The position numbers were made by a program, and so were the translations under genes. This document shows positions 14,017 through 22,225 of a DNA stretch of 27,075 nucleotides, one piece after another; positions within the stretch are counted from its first letter, which is position 1, and the number at the start of each line of letters is the position of its first letter. The stretch lies in the NCBI GenBank assembly GCA_041694275.1, contig JASMTQ010000090.1:1-27075 (forward strand), given 5' to 3'. Under the pieces are notes generated by a model. The model ran no database searches and was not told the DNA's origin. It saw only the letters and a list, made by a program, of their open reading frames with translations. This stretch comes from M55B118 sp041694275. Lineage in GTDB: Bacteria; Bacillota_I; Bacilli_A; Izemoplasmatales; Izemoplasmataceae.

Positions 14017-15192
14017 ATGATCTTTATCGGCATCGACGTAGCATCGAACAAGCACGACTGTACAATTACCGATCAGCATGGCACAGTATTGGAAGATTCC
14101 TTTACAATTAAAAATGATTACCAAGGTTTCAGTCTTCTCTCCCAAAGAATCGAGAAACACAAAGGTAATCATCAAGTGTATGCAGGCCTTGAATCAACAG
14201 GCCATTACGGAAATAATCTTATTTCCTATTTGGTAGAGAGAGAGTACCTTGTGTACGTGGTCAACCCACTATTAACCAGTATAGCTCGAAAGTCCACATC
14301 CGTACGTAAAACGAAGACGGACAAGACCGATTCACAAGCTATCTGTACCTATTTGAGAACACACTTCGGCACTCTGACTCCCTACACACTTAAATCATAC
14401 CATACTAAAAAGCTAAAAGCACTATCAAGACTACGACTGAATTTAGTCAAGCAGCAATCCCTGTTCAAAGTTGAATACGCCAGACTGGTATCCATCGTTT
14501 TCCCCGAACTGAGCGCGTTTTCACACACAATCCATTCAAACACCAACTACATCCTTTTCACTGAAGTAGGCCTGCCTGAAGACATAGCCAGACAACGCAT
14601 TGACAAATTGACAAACATCCTTTACTCATATACAAGAGGCCATTTCACACGTGATAAAGCATTGAAGTTGAAATCAATCGCACGGAACTCAATCGGTGCG
14701 AAGGACGATTTCTTCAAGGTTCAATTTCTTACGACCATCCGCTCCATTCAGCATTTCAAGGCTCAAATCGACTTGATTGATCAACAAATTCAATCACTTA
14801 TGGATGAACTTTATCGTCATGTCATGTCCATTCCAGGTATCAGTTATACAACTGGCGCCGCCATTGCGAGTGAAATCGGGGATATCAGCCAATTCAAATC
14901 ACCTGACCAGTTACTCGCTTTTGCGGGCTTGGACCCTTCAGTCTATGAATCCGGGGAGTTCTCATCCAACAGAAACCGAATGTCCAAACGGGGATCAAAG
15001 TATCTTAGAAACGCAATATGGACTTCCGCATCTGTGATCATTCATAACGATCCTACTTTCTCATCGTACTACTTGAAAAAGCTTAAACAAGGTAAGCATC
15101 ACAATAACGCGTTGGGACATGTCTGCAAGAAACTTACCAGAGTGATCTATTCAATCATGAAAAACCAGAAATATTTCGTTGAGAATTATTAA
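14017..15192 (+). CDS. IS110-family transposase (bridge-RNA-type recombinase)
   Basis: A 391-residue DEDD recombinase. The N-terminal RuvC-like domain shows D7 (IGIDVAS), E59 (GLEST), D102 and D105 (KTDKTDSQAI). A coiled-coil-like middle (about 130-260) follows. The C-terminal Transposase_20 domain starts IPGISYTTGAAIASEIGDI and includes AFAGLDPSVYESGEF; by analogy with IS621 the nucleophilic serine is probably S312 of YESG. Length fits the family (about 330-420). AAAGGAG precedes the ATG, which lies 21 nt after the putative bridge RNA. It would act on joined element ends and a target, guided by the RNA. No frameshift or stop seen. Confidence 0.95.
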   Translation: MIFIGIDVASNKHDCTITDQHGTVLEDSFTIKNDYQGFSLLSQRIEKHKGNHQVYAGLESTGHYGNNLISYLVEREYLVYVVNPLLTSIARKSTSVRKTKTDKTDSQAICTYLRTHFGTLTPYTLKSYHTKKLKALSRLRLNLVKQQSLFKVEYARLVSIVFPELSAFSHTIHSNTNYILFTEVGLPEDIARQRIDKLTNILYSYTRGHFTRDKALKLKSIARNSIGAKDDFFKVQFLTTIRSIQHFKAQIDLIDQQIQSLMDELYRHVMSIPGISYTTGAAIASEIGDISQFKSPDQLLAFAGLDPSVYESGEFSSNRNRMSKRGSKYLRNAIWTSASVIIHNDPTFSSYYLKKLKQGKHHNNALGHVCKKLTRVIYSIMKNQKYFVENY

Positions 15193-15218
15193 GTCAATCA
15201 TATAATCTCAAATTCGAA

Positions 15219-15231
15219 GTGACTAAGTCAC
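15219..15231. repeat. Short palindrome in the right non-coding part of the IS
   Basis: GTGACT-A-AGTCAC is a perfect 6-bp inverted repeat, with an overlapping GAAGTG/CACTTC pair around it. It lies 26 nt after the transposase stop. There is no strong T-run, so it is a weak terminator candidate at best. Confidence 0.45.
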
Positions 15232-15302
15232 ACTTCTTTCGCATGCCTTTATTCAGCTTATTATTTAAATGAAACTTCGACTTGACATTACATAGTTGGT
15301 CT

Positions 15303-15323
15303 CTACTATATAATGTATAGTAG
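15303..15323. repeat. Inverted repeat at the right IS boundary
   Basis: CTACTATA (15303-15310) and TATAGTAG (15316-15323) are perfect 8-bp arms around TAATG. It begins right after the CT that may be the IS core, so it is either flanking target DNA or the very end of the element. Confidence 0.55.
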
Positions 15324-15364
15324 CATACATGGTATAAAATGCAAGCATTATTTAAATACTTTTT

Positions 15365-15390
15365 AAAAAAAGACATCCCGAAGGATGCCT
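15365..15390 (-). terminator. Terminator of the pfkA-pyk operon
   Basis: On the minus strand GGCATCC-TTCG-GGATGTC has a stable UUCG tetraloop and is followed by seven T. It is 15 nt past the pyk stop. Confidence 0.92.
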
Positions 15391-15404
15391 TGTATAAAAA
15401 GGGT

Positions 15405-16829
15405 TTATTTGATGTCCATGATACGAAGACTGTTCGTGGTGGTTCCAAGAGGGAACCCACCGGTAATGATGACGCGTCCTCCCGGCTCAACATAACCTTC
15501 CTTGGTTACGAATTCAATGCTTCTTTTTGCGAGTGATTCAGTATCGTAGCCAAGATGGAACTTGATTGCGTTGACGCCGTGATTAAGCGCAAGACTTCTC
15601 GCTTTTTCACTTGTTGGCACAAGGGCGATAATCATGGTGTCAGGACGGTTTTTAGAAAGCAGTCTGGCGGTTGTTCCCGAGACCGTAGGGGCAATGACAA
15701 TATCGGCCTGTCCCTGAAGCACCGCGTGGGATGCACTCATGGCGATATTGCTTGGAATGTCTTTCATGCCTGATGTATTGGCACGCTCGATCAGATGGTT
15801 TCTATCGATTTCCTTTTCCATTCTGAGGGCTATGTTGCACATCATCTTCACAGATTCCACCGGATAGTTCCCAATGGCGCTCTCTCCGCTTAACATGACC
15901 GCATCGGTCCCATCAAGAATGGCGTTGGCGACGTCACTCACTTCGGCACGGGTGGGTTTTGGGTGTTCTTGCATGCTTTCAAGCATTTGAGTAGCCGTGA
16001 TGGAAATCTTGCCTTTTTCGTGACAGCGTTGAATGATGTCTTTTTGTATGACCGGCACTTCTTCAGGCGCCACTTCCACACCAAGATCGCCACGGGCAAT
16101 CATGACACCATCGGAAACTTCAATGATTTCCTCGATGTTGTTGACGCCTTCCTGGTTTTCAATCTTGGCAATGATTTGAATGTATTTATCCGTATGCTCT
16201 TCAATGATCTTGCGGATTTCAAGTACATCCTGCTTGCGTCTTACAAAGCTTGCAGCAATGAAATCAATGTTTTGTTCGCAAGCCCAGACAATATCCTGAT
16301 AATCCTTCTCTGAGACAAAATCAAGATTGAGCATCATACCTGGAACATTGATACCACGCTTGTCTCTGATGGTATGCGTGTTGAAAGAAGTTGTCTTGAT
16401 AATCTTGTTTTCTTCATCAATGGCATCGACTTTCAAACTGAGGTAGCCATCATCCACGACGATGGTGCCACCGACTTCAACATCCTTGTAAAGATCCGGA
16501 TAGGATACTGAAAATCTGGTTTCGTCTCCCTCGATTTCTTCCATGTAAACATCCACCTTGCTGCCAACGGTGATTCTCGCTTTTCCATCTTTGAATCCAT
16601 GGGTTCTAATTTCCGGACCCTTGGTATCAAGAAGTCCCGCGACATGGGTGTTCATTTCCTTGTTGAGTTTGATGAGCGTATCAAGACGAAGTTCGTGTTC
16701 CTCGTAGTTGGAATGCGAAAAATTGAGTCGCATTACATCCATCCCTGCCTTGATGAGATTTCTCATCATGTCTTCAGATTCAGTGGCAGGGCCAATGGTA
16801 CATACAATTTTTGTCTGGTTGAATGGCAC
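15405..16829 (-). CDS. pyk: Pyruvate kinase
   Basis: About 474 residues. It converts phosphoenolpyruvate and ADP to pyruvate and ATP, the last ATP-yielding step of glycolysis, in the cytoplasm. Motifs: TKIVCTIGPATES at the start, NFSHSNYEEH, LLDTKGPEIRT (the Glu marks a potassium-dependent enzyme), the catalytic signature IIAKIENQEGVNNI and ARGDLGVEV, then MLSGESAIGNYPVE. It lacks the extra PEP-utiliser domain of Bacillus Pyk. The start is set at GTG 16829: AAGGAG lies 8 nt upstream, while GTG 16838 abuts that site. It begins 12 nt after pfkA, whose stop overlaps the ribosome site, so both share one transcript. Confidence 0.97.
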   Translation of the reverse strand: MPFNQTKIVCTIGPATESEDMMRNLIKAGMDVMRLNFSHSNYEEHELRLDTLIKLNKEMNTHVAGLLDTKGPEIRTHGFKDGKARITVGSKVDVYMEEIEGDETRFSVSYPDLYKDVEVGGTIVVDDGYLSLKVDAIDEENKIIKTTSFNTHTIRDKRGINVPGMMLNLDFVSEKDYQDIVWACEQNIDFIAASFVRRKQDVLEIRKIIEEHTDKYIQIIAKIENQEGVNNIEEIIEVSDGVMIARGDLGVEVAPEEVPVIQKDIIQRCHEKGKISITATQMLESMQEHPKPTRAEVSDVANAILDGTDAVMLSGESAIGNYPVESVKMMCNIALRMEKEIDRNHLIERANTSGMKDIPSNIAMSASHAVLQGQADIVIAPTVSGTTARLLSKNRPDTMIIALVPTSEKARSLALNHGVNAIKFHLGYDTESLAKRSIEFVTKEGYVEPGGRVIITGGFPLGTTTNSLRIMDIK

Positions 16830-16841
16830 AGTATTCACTCC

Positions 16842-17801
16842 TTAGTTTCTAAGTCTTCCAAGAAGACCATAGCGTTTATTTGAGACAGGTTTTTCCATAG
16901 CCAATGCGACGTCCATTCGGAAACTGGTTATTTCCTGACCACGCAAGCCCAGAACCAGAGAGTCCCGACCTTGCTTGAGTAAATATACGGCTCTTTCGGC
17001 CATATCTGTTGCTAGGACTCTGTCAAAGGCTTGAGGCGTTCCTCCGCGTTGAACATGTCCAAGGACGGTTGCACGGGTATCATGTCCCGTACGCGCTTCA
17101 ATTTCTTTAGCGAGGTCGTTTACATCCGTCATGTGTTCAGTCACCACTACGATGGCATGCCGTTTGTTGCGATCAAATGATTCCTGAATGCTTCTGATGG
17201 TTTTTTCCTTGATATACCCGGTCTCCGGGGTGATGATGAATTCACTGCCGACGGCGATACCCGCGTAAAGCGCGAGATCACCACAATGGCGACCCATCAC
17301 TTCCACGACGCTACAGCGTCTGTGGGAAAAGGAAGTATCCCTGAGCTTGTCAATGGATTCAACCGCTGTATCAAGGGCCGTAAAGAACCCAATGGAATAA
17401 TCCGTTGCCGCAATGTCATTATCGATTGTGGCCGGAAGTCCGATGGTCTTGATGCCGTGTTCACTAAGTGCCGAGGCGCCTTTGAAAGACCCGTCTCCAC
17501 CAAGTACGATGACACCGTCAATGCCACGTTTTTTTAAGTTTTCCACCGCAACTTTCTGGTTTTCAAGTTCACGGAATTCTGGAAACCTGGCACTTCCAAG
17601 CACCGTTCCACCTCTGTTGATGATTCTTGAGACATCGCTTCTGTCCATTTTGAAGATTTCATCTTCATAAAGACCCAAAAATCCATTTCTGATGCCGTAG
17701 ACTTCAAAGCCGTAGTGAAAGCCGCTACGAACCACCGCCCGTATGGCTGTGTTCATGCCCGGTGCATCACCACCGGAAGTCATCACCGCAATTTTTCTCA
17801 T
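16842..17801 (-). CDS. pfkA: ATP-dependent 6-phosphofructokinase
   Basis: A 319-residue enzyme, matching bacterial PfkA length. It phosphorylates fructose 6-phosphate using ATP and controls glycolytic entry. Motifs: SGGDAPGMN (residues 9-17), GGDGS (101-105, the ATP-type glycine rather than the pyrophosphate-type Asp) and catalytic D127 in PATIDND. Position 124 is Ala where E. coli has Gly and pyrophosphate enzymes have Lys. VVEVMGRHCGDLA and the C-terminal GHVQRGGTP-x-x-FDR follow. AGAAGGTGAG precedes the ATG. It is first in a pfkA-pyk operon with its own extended -10 promoter, separate from dnaE upstream. Confidence 0.97.
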   Translation of the reverse strand: MRKIAVMTSGGDAPGMNTAIRAVVRSGFHYGFEVYGIRNGFLGLYEDEIFKMDRSDVSRIINRGGTVLGSARFPEFRELENQKVAVENLKKRGIDGVIVLGGDGSFKGASALSEHGIKTIGLPATIDNDIAATDYSIGFFTALDTAVESIDKLRDTSFSHRRCSVVEVMGRHCGDLALYAGIAVGSEFIITPETGYIKEKTIRSIQESFDRNKRHAIVVVTEHMTDVNDLAKEIEARTGHDTRATVLGHVQRGGTPQAFDRVLATDMAERAVYLLKQGRDSLVLGLRGQEITSFRMDVALAMEKPVSNKRYGLLGRLRN

Positions 17802-17827
17802 AGGAATCTCACCTTCTTATTAAATGT

Positions 17828-17856
17828 ATTATACCATAAAGAAATTATGGCTTAAA
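17828..17856 (-). promoter_or_regulatory. pfkA promoter with an inverted repeat filling the spacer
   Basis: On the minus strand: extended -10 TGGTATAAT (TATAAT at 17828-17833) and a weak -35 TTTAAG (17851-17856) overlapping the dnaE stop. The 17-nt spacer (17834-17850) is exactly a perfect inverted repeat, CCATAA-5 nt-TTATGG, and may be a regulator site. Confidence 0.6.
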
Positions 17857-20842
17857 CGTTTGGGAATGTAATCTTTTCAATTATCAGCTGCAAATCGTCC
17901 GCTTTTTTCCTGAGCGAACCCGTAAAAAGCATAACATCTCCTTCGTTCAATGTCACATTGATTGTCGTGAAAACGTTTGGGAAAAGCACCCCGTCGACAT
18001 TGCTCACTCTGTCTTCCAGCGTAAGAAATGCCATTGGATCTCCTTTTTTGGTTTTGATTTCCTTGACTCTGCTTACAATCGCAAGCAACGTGACTGGTTT
18101 GTTGATCGGAAGGGAAGCCATGTCTTTTGGCAGGTGAATGTTTTTGTTCCTTAGAACTTTCTCATACGGCTTGAGCTCATCGTATTCGATGTTGAGGCCA
18201 AGCGCCAGGCGTTCGTTTTTTCTGAGTGTGTCAAAATCATCCGGTTCGCTTTCTCTCAAAATGAAATCATCGGAATCAATGGCTGTTTCATATTTCGCAA
18301 ACGCAATGATCGCTTCGAGATTGTCGAGCATGGTCCGCTGATTCTTGGCGAAAGCATCGAGCGCGCCTGAATAGATCAGATATTCATAATGACGCTTGTT
18401 AAGTGTATCGGCGGTTTTTCGAATGAAATCGCTAAACGAAGCGAAACCACCGGTTTCCTCTCTTTTATTCACAATAAACCGCGCATTGTTCTTACCAAGA
18501 TTCTTGATGGCGGTAAGCGGGTAGTAAAGTGTATTTTCCTTTCGCTTGAACCGCAAGCCACTGATCATGATATCGGGTCTTTTCACATCCAAGCCGAGAT
18601 CCAAGGCTTCCTGCATGTAAAGACGCATCTGGTTGGCACTCGATACGGCCGTATGCATGAGTTCCATAAGAAATTCTGCTGGATAGTGCGCTTTAAGATA
18701 GGCCATCCAGTAGGAAATCAGCCCGTAAGCCACGGAATGGGATTTGTTGAAACCATAATCCGCAAACCGGACGATGTAATCATAAATTTTATTGGCGAGG
18801 GCTTTATCCTTGTGGTTTTCAACCGCTTTTTCTATGAAGTTGAGTCTTTCCTTTTCCAGGGTATTTCTATCTTTCTTACTGACCGCGCGTCTTAAAATAT
18901 CCGCTTCACTGAGCGAATACCCGGCAAACCTTGATGCGATGGCCATAATCTGTTCCTGATAAAGCAGTATGCCTTCGGTCGGTTTCAATATGGCATCGAT
19001 TTCAGGGGAGAGGCTAACTGGCCTTTCCTTGCCCTGTCTTCTTTTTAAAAATACAGGAATGCTTTCCATCGGTCCGGGTCTGTAAAGCGCGAGCGCCATT
19101 GCTATATCTTCAAACCGCTTAGGCTGAAGGCGCTTGATAAGCGAGCGCATTCCAGCGCTTTCCAACTGGAAAAGACCTGTCATGCTTTTTTCCCGCATGA
19201 GCTTGTAGGTTTGAGGATCGTCAAGAGGCAGTGTATAGGGATTGATTGTTCGCCCGTGATTTATCTTTATATCCCGTAGGATATGTTCAATCATGGTCAG
19301 GTTTCTGAGTCCGAGAAAATCCATCTTGAGAAGCCCCATGGCTTCCAGATCCTTTTGTTCATACTGAGACTGATAGACACCATTCAAACCTTCTTGCAAG
19401 GCCGTATATTCAATAAGTGGTCTATCTGAAAGCATCACTCCGGCTGCATGGGTTGATACATGTCTTGGCAGGCCTTCAAGCTTCCTAGCCACATCGAGCC
19501 AAAGAGACACTTTATCATCATAATCCATTCGGTTTTGGACGTTGGGATCACGTTCGATCATCTCACCAATCGATTCATACTTGGAAGCCGTCTTTACAAT
19601 TTCTTCTATCAAGGGTTTCCTGATGTCATACACCCTGGCCGTATCACGGAGACTGCTTTTGGATAGAAACGTCCCAAACGTGCATATCAAGGATACGTAA
19701 TGACTGCCATACCGTTTTTTGGCATATTGTATGAGCTGGTCTCTTTTATCGTCTGGAAAATCGATATCAATATCCGGCATATTGAGTCTTGCCTTGTTCA
19801 AAAAGCGTTCAAACAAAAGCCCATGTCTGATAGGGTCAATCGTGGTAATGCCAAGCGCATAGGAAACAAGGCTCCCAGGTGCACTCCCCCTGCCAGGACC
19901 CACAAGAATGTTTTGTTTCTTGGCGTGCTTGATGACATCAAATACAATCAGGAAGTAATCATCATAGCCAAGACTGTGAATAACCGACAACTCCTTGTTC
20001 AATCTTTTTTCGTATTTGTCTTTGTCAAGCGGTTTCCCGTCAATTCTCTTCATAAGCCCCTTATAGGAAAGCGCACGCAGATACCGCTCGCTGCTTACGC
20101 CTTCAGGGGTCTTGAATTCGGGCAGTTTCGCATGATCATCAGGAAGTTTGAATGTATGCTTTCTTAAGAACCGTTCAACTTTCTTAGGATACTTGTAAAG
20201 CGTATTGAGCGTAGCTTCGTCTTTAAGGTATCCTGAGTCGCGCTCCTTGAGCACGGGTTTGCTTTCGTGAATGGTAGAAAGGACCCTGTGCACTTCAAAG
20301 TCCTTATGTTCGAGATACAGCACACGGTCCAGTGGAAGAACGTGGCTTTCCTCGCTTTCTTCATCAGGGTGAACACCGATATAAAAGTCCTTGGTAAGAC
20401 GTTTCAGTTCATGATACACGCTTTGGACGGCCTTTGTCTGTGCTTCATCTTCAAGGCTTTTCATTTCACCTTCCAATGTATTGAGCATGAGGCTAACGCC
20501 TTCCAGGTGATCCTTGATCTGACTCAATTCCAAAAAAGGACTGATGCTGTTCAAGGTGCCAAGCTTGAGAAGGTTTTTGTATCCCGTCTCGTTTTGGGCA
20601 TAGGCAATCAGTTTTAGCGGGGTATCCTTGAAAAAGGGTGCAGCATCAATCTGCACCCCGATAATGGGCGAAATGTTATTTGTTTCACAGGCAAACGCAA
20701 ACTTCCTAACCGCATGCATGCGTCTATCTGTCAGAACCAACGCTTCCAAATTCAAAAAGCGAGCCCTTTCAATCAGTTTATTCAAGCTGATTGAAGCCCC
20801 TTTGAAACTGTATGCGGTTTCCAAGTAAAGACTGGCTAACAT
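17852..20842 (-). CDS. dnaE: DNA polymerase III alpha subunit, DnaE
   Basis: A 996-residue replicative polymerase of the DnaE type, shorter than the ~1115 of B. subtilis. Order: a PHP domain (1-200), palm with GPGRGSAPGSLVSYALG (from ~315) and catalytic Asp at 359 and 361 (PDIDIDF) and 508 (MDFLGL), fingers with FQLESAGMRSL and ALYRPGPM, tandem helix-hairpin-helix region, and a C-terminal OB fold (TLLAIVSRVKEIKTKKG). The PHP metal ligands are missing: the start reads SLYLETAYS and the TDH position is TDR, so no PHP-based proofreading is expected. ATG at 20842 is chosen for AGAAGGTGG upstream. In Bacillota DnaE works beside PolC, probably extending primers. Confidence 0.96.
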   Translation of the reverse strand: MLASLYLETAYSFKGASISLNKLIERARFLNLEALVLTDRRMHAVRKFAFACETNNISPIIGVQIDAAPFFKDTPLKLIAYAQNETGYKNLLKLGTLNSISPFLELSQIKDHLEGVSLMLNTLEGEMKSLEDEAQTKAVQSVYHELKRLTKDFYIGVHPDEESEESHVLPLDRVLYLEHKDFEVHRVLSTIHESKPVLKERDSGYLKDEATLNTLYKYPKKVERFLRKHTFKLPDDHAKLPEFKTPEGVSSERYLRALSYKGLMKRIDGKPLDKDKYEKRLNKELSVIHSLGYDDYFLIVFDVIKHAKKQNILVGPGRGSAPGSLVSYALGITTIDPIRHGLLFERFLNKARLNMPDIDIDFPDDKRDQLIQYAKKRYGSHYVSLICTFGTFLSKSSLRDTARVYDIRKPLIEEIVKTASKYESIGEMIERDPNVQNRMDYDDKVSLWLDVARKLEGLPRHVSTHAAGVMLSDRPLIEYTALQEGLNGVYQSQYEQKDLEAMGLLKMDFLGLRNLTMIEHILRDIKINHGRTINPYTLPLDDPQTYKLMREKSMTGLFQLESAGMRSLIKRLQPKRFEDIAMALALYRPGPMESIPVFLKRRQGKERPVSLSPEIDAILKPTEGILLYQEQIMAIASRFAGYSLSEADILRRAVSKKDRNTLEKERLNFIEKAVENHKDKALANKIYDYIVRFADYGFNKSHSVAYGLISYWMAYLKAHYPAEFLMELMHTAVSSANQMRLYMQEALDLGLDVKRPDIMISGLRFKRKENTLYYPLTAIKNLGKNNARFIVNKREETGGFASFSDFIRKTADTLNKRHYEYLIYSGALDAFAKNQRTMLDNLEAIIAFAKYETAIDSDDFILRESEPDDFDTLRKNERLALGLNIEYDELKPYEKVLRNKNIHLPKDMASLPINKPVTLLAIVSRVKEIKTKKGDPMAFLTLEDRVSNVDGVLFPNVFTTINVTLNEGDVMLFTGSLRKKADDLQLIIEKITFPNV

Positions 20843-20866
20843 AGGCCCACCTTCTTTCACACATAA

Positions 20867-20893
20867 ATTATAACACATCATCATTCATGCCAA
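20867..20893 (-). promoter_or_regulatory. dnaE promoter
   Basis: On the minus strand: extended -10 TGTTATAAT (TATAAT at 20867-20872) with TTGGCA (20888-20893) at a short 15-nt spacing. The strong extended -10 makes it plausible. Confidence 0.5.
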
Positions 20894-20908
20894 GAGGGCG
20901 AGGTTGCA

Positions 20909-22156
20909 TTACTTTCTTTTTTTGTATATCAGAAAGCCTCCACCTGTAAACAGGAAGGCCCCGGCCACAAGTCCGACTTCAAGTCTGACTTCTTCAAACT
21001 CTGTAGCTTCATCCTCGAAATCAATTTCAAATTCGTAGGCTTCCTCGTAGGTGTCATGCCCGTTGATCAAAAGATCGTAAGATCCGCTTTCATCAATAAC
21101 ATGCCCAGGTTGGATGGGTGAACCGTTCAATGTGCCCACTCCTGAAAAATATAGCGTCCTTGGTTCTTTGTAAACCTCCCCGTTTTCAATACCTGAAAGA
21201 CCGGAAGTCAAGGTGAAAGACCGCCTTAGCTCATAGCCGTTCGCACCTTCTACTCTAAGCGTATGGTATCCCGGCATATCAATGAGATCCTCACTTGAAT
21301 AAAGGTCGTCGTTAAGCCATACCCTGCCCCCACTCACAGAAATTGAAAGTGGTGCTTGAGTTTCTTCAAATAGTGTTACGCCTTCAATCGTCGGATTCAC
21401 AGTAAACGAGCGTTCCTGGTCCTGGCAAGTAAAGACATAGTGCCCGGGATAAGTCTCCTTGTGCACATCCTCTATAGGCGTCCCATCTATGTTCGCATCA
21501 CTGCAGAGTGTATAAAACGTCACTTCGCCCGCATACTGGCCTCCCTTTTCAATGCCATGTGTTTCTCCTGTCTTTAAAAGAGTTCCATCGTTCATGAGGG
21601 CGCGTTCGTAAGGCCCAAAATATTCCCCGCTCATAAATAGGGCCCCCGCTTCAACTTTGAAGCGCTGGATCTGTGTTTCGGATTCATAAAGCACCTCAGA
21701 AGTTTCATCCAGCTTCATAATGAGACTGCTTTTGAAATCTAGCGTGTCTTCTATATGCAAATGCTGGTCGATCAGTCCGTATACTTCGTTGTCATTGACC
21801 TTCAATGCCTTGACTTCACTCAAATGGTTGCGCTCGATGATGGTTTCTAGTTCAATGCCTCCCATCTCGTTTACAATGAGCGCATAGCCATCATAAAAGG
21901 CCGTTGTTCCACTCAGTTCGACGTAGCCAAATAAAATGAAACGGCCGTTTTCATAATAACTCTGAGTAATGGTGTAGCGGTTCTCACTGTCCCCTCTTTC
22001 AATTCTAAAAGGCACGTTCCCTTCGCCTTCAATGACAGTCACCACTTCTCCATCAATACGCTCAACACTCACTTGAGCCCCTTCCATTGTTGCTTTCACG
22101 GGATTTTGAAACATCAAGATAAAGCCCATGCATAATAAAAAAACAATCTTCTTCAT
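20909..22156 (-). CDS. Secreted, C-terminally membrane-anchored repeat protein (function unknown)
   Basis: About 415 residues. It starts MKKIVFLLCMGFILMFQNPVKA, a signal peptide with likely cleavage after VKA, and ends VGLVAGAFLFTGGGFLIYKKRK, a single anchor with a basic tail. The bulk is therefore outside the cell. The first ~200 residues are beta-rich, with short strand pairs. Residues ~215-385 hold about three Ig-like modules sharing a pattern of short strand, LNG or IDG, a glycine turn, and PG/SG-x-Y-x-L (e.g. PGHYVFTC, PGYHTLRVEG, SGSYDLLINGH). ATG at 22156 is used because AGGAGGT lies 6 nt before it and abuts ATG 22162. It lies between ackA and dnaE. A surface or adhesion role is inference only. 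Confidence 0.85.
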   Translation of the reverse strand: MKKIVFLLCMGFILMFQNPVKATMEGAQVSVERIDGEVVTVIEGEGNVPFRIERGDSENRYTITQSYYENGRFILFGYVELSGTTAFYDGYALIVNEMGGIELETIIERNHLSEVKALKVNDNEVYGLIDQHLHIEDTLDFKSSLIMKLDETSEVLYESETQIQRFKVEAGALFMSGEYFGPYERALMNDGTLLKTGETHGIEKGGQYAGEVTFYTLCSDANIDGTPIEDVHKETYPGHYVFTCQDQERSFTVNPTIEGVTLFEETQAPLSISVSGGRVWLNDDLYSSEDLIDMPGYHTLRVEGANGYELRRSFTLTSGLSGIENGEVYKEPRTLYFSGVGTLNGSPIQPGHVIDESGSYDLLINGHDTYEEAYEFEIDFEDEATEFEEVRLEVGLVAGAFLFTGGGFLIYKKRK

Positions 22157-22225
22157 AATCATACCTCCTACTCATATGATACGAATCAGATTGTTTTTTT
22201 CTTTTTTTAATAGATGAAAAGTTTG

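Larger units (their letters stand above)
13804..15302 (+). mobile_element. IS110-family insertion sequence (about 1.5 kb)
   Basis: A single DEDD transposase gene with a ~210-nt non-coding left part and a ~110-nt right part, and no obvious terminal inverted repeats, as expected for IS110. The element lies between the pyk terminator and the padR -10 box. Exact ends are unresolved: a CT core (13802-13803 and 15301-15302) or a TT core (about 13805 and 15296) both fit. A long left non-coding region places it in the IS110 group rather than IS1111, where the long region is on the right. The transposase frame is intact, so the element may still be active. Confidence 0.75.

Noticed and set aside
15282..15314. 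Complete plus-strand promoter TTGACA to TATAAT at the IS right end
   Set aside because: The spacer is 21 nt and transcription would run antisense into pyk; it makes more sense as half of a junction promoter.
20843..20884. 14-residue N-terminal extension of DnaE
   Set aside because: It overlaps the likely -10 box, and the internal ATG at 20842 has a good ribosome site and the expected DnaE start.
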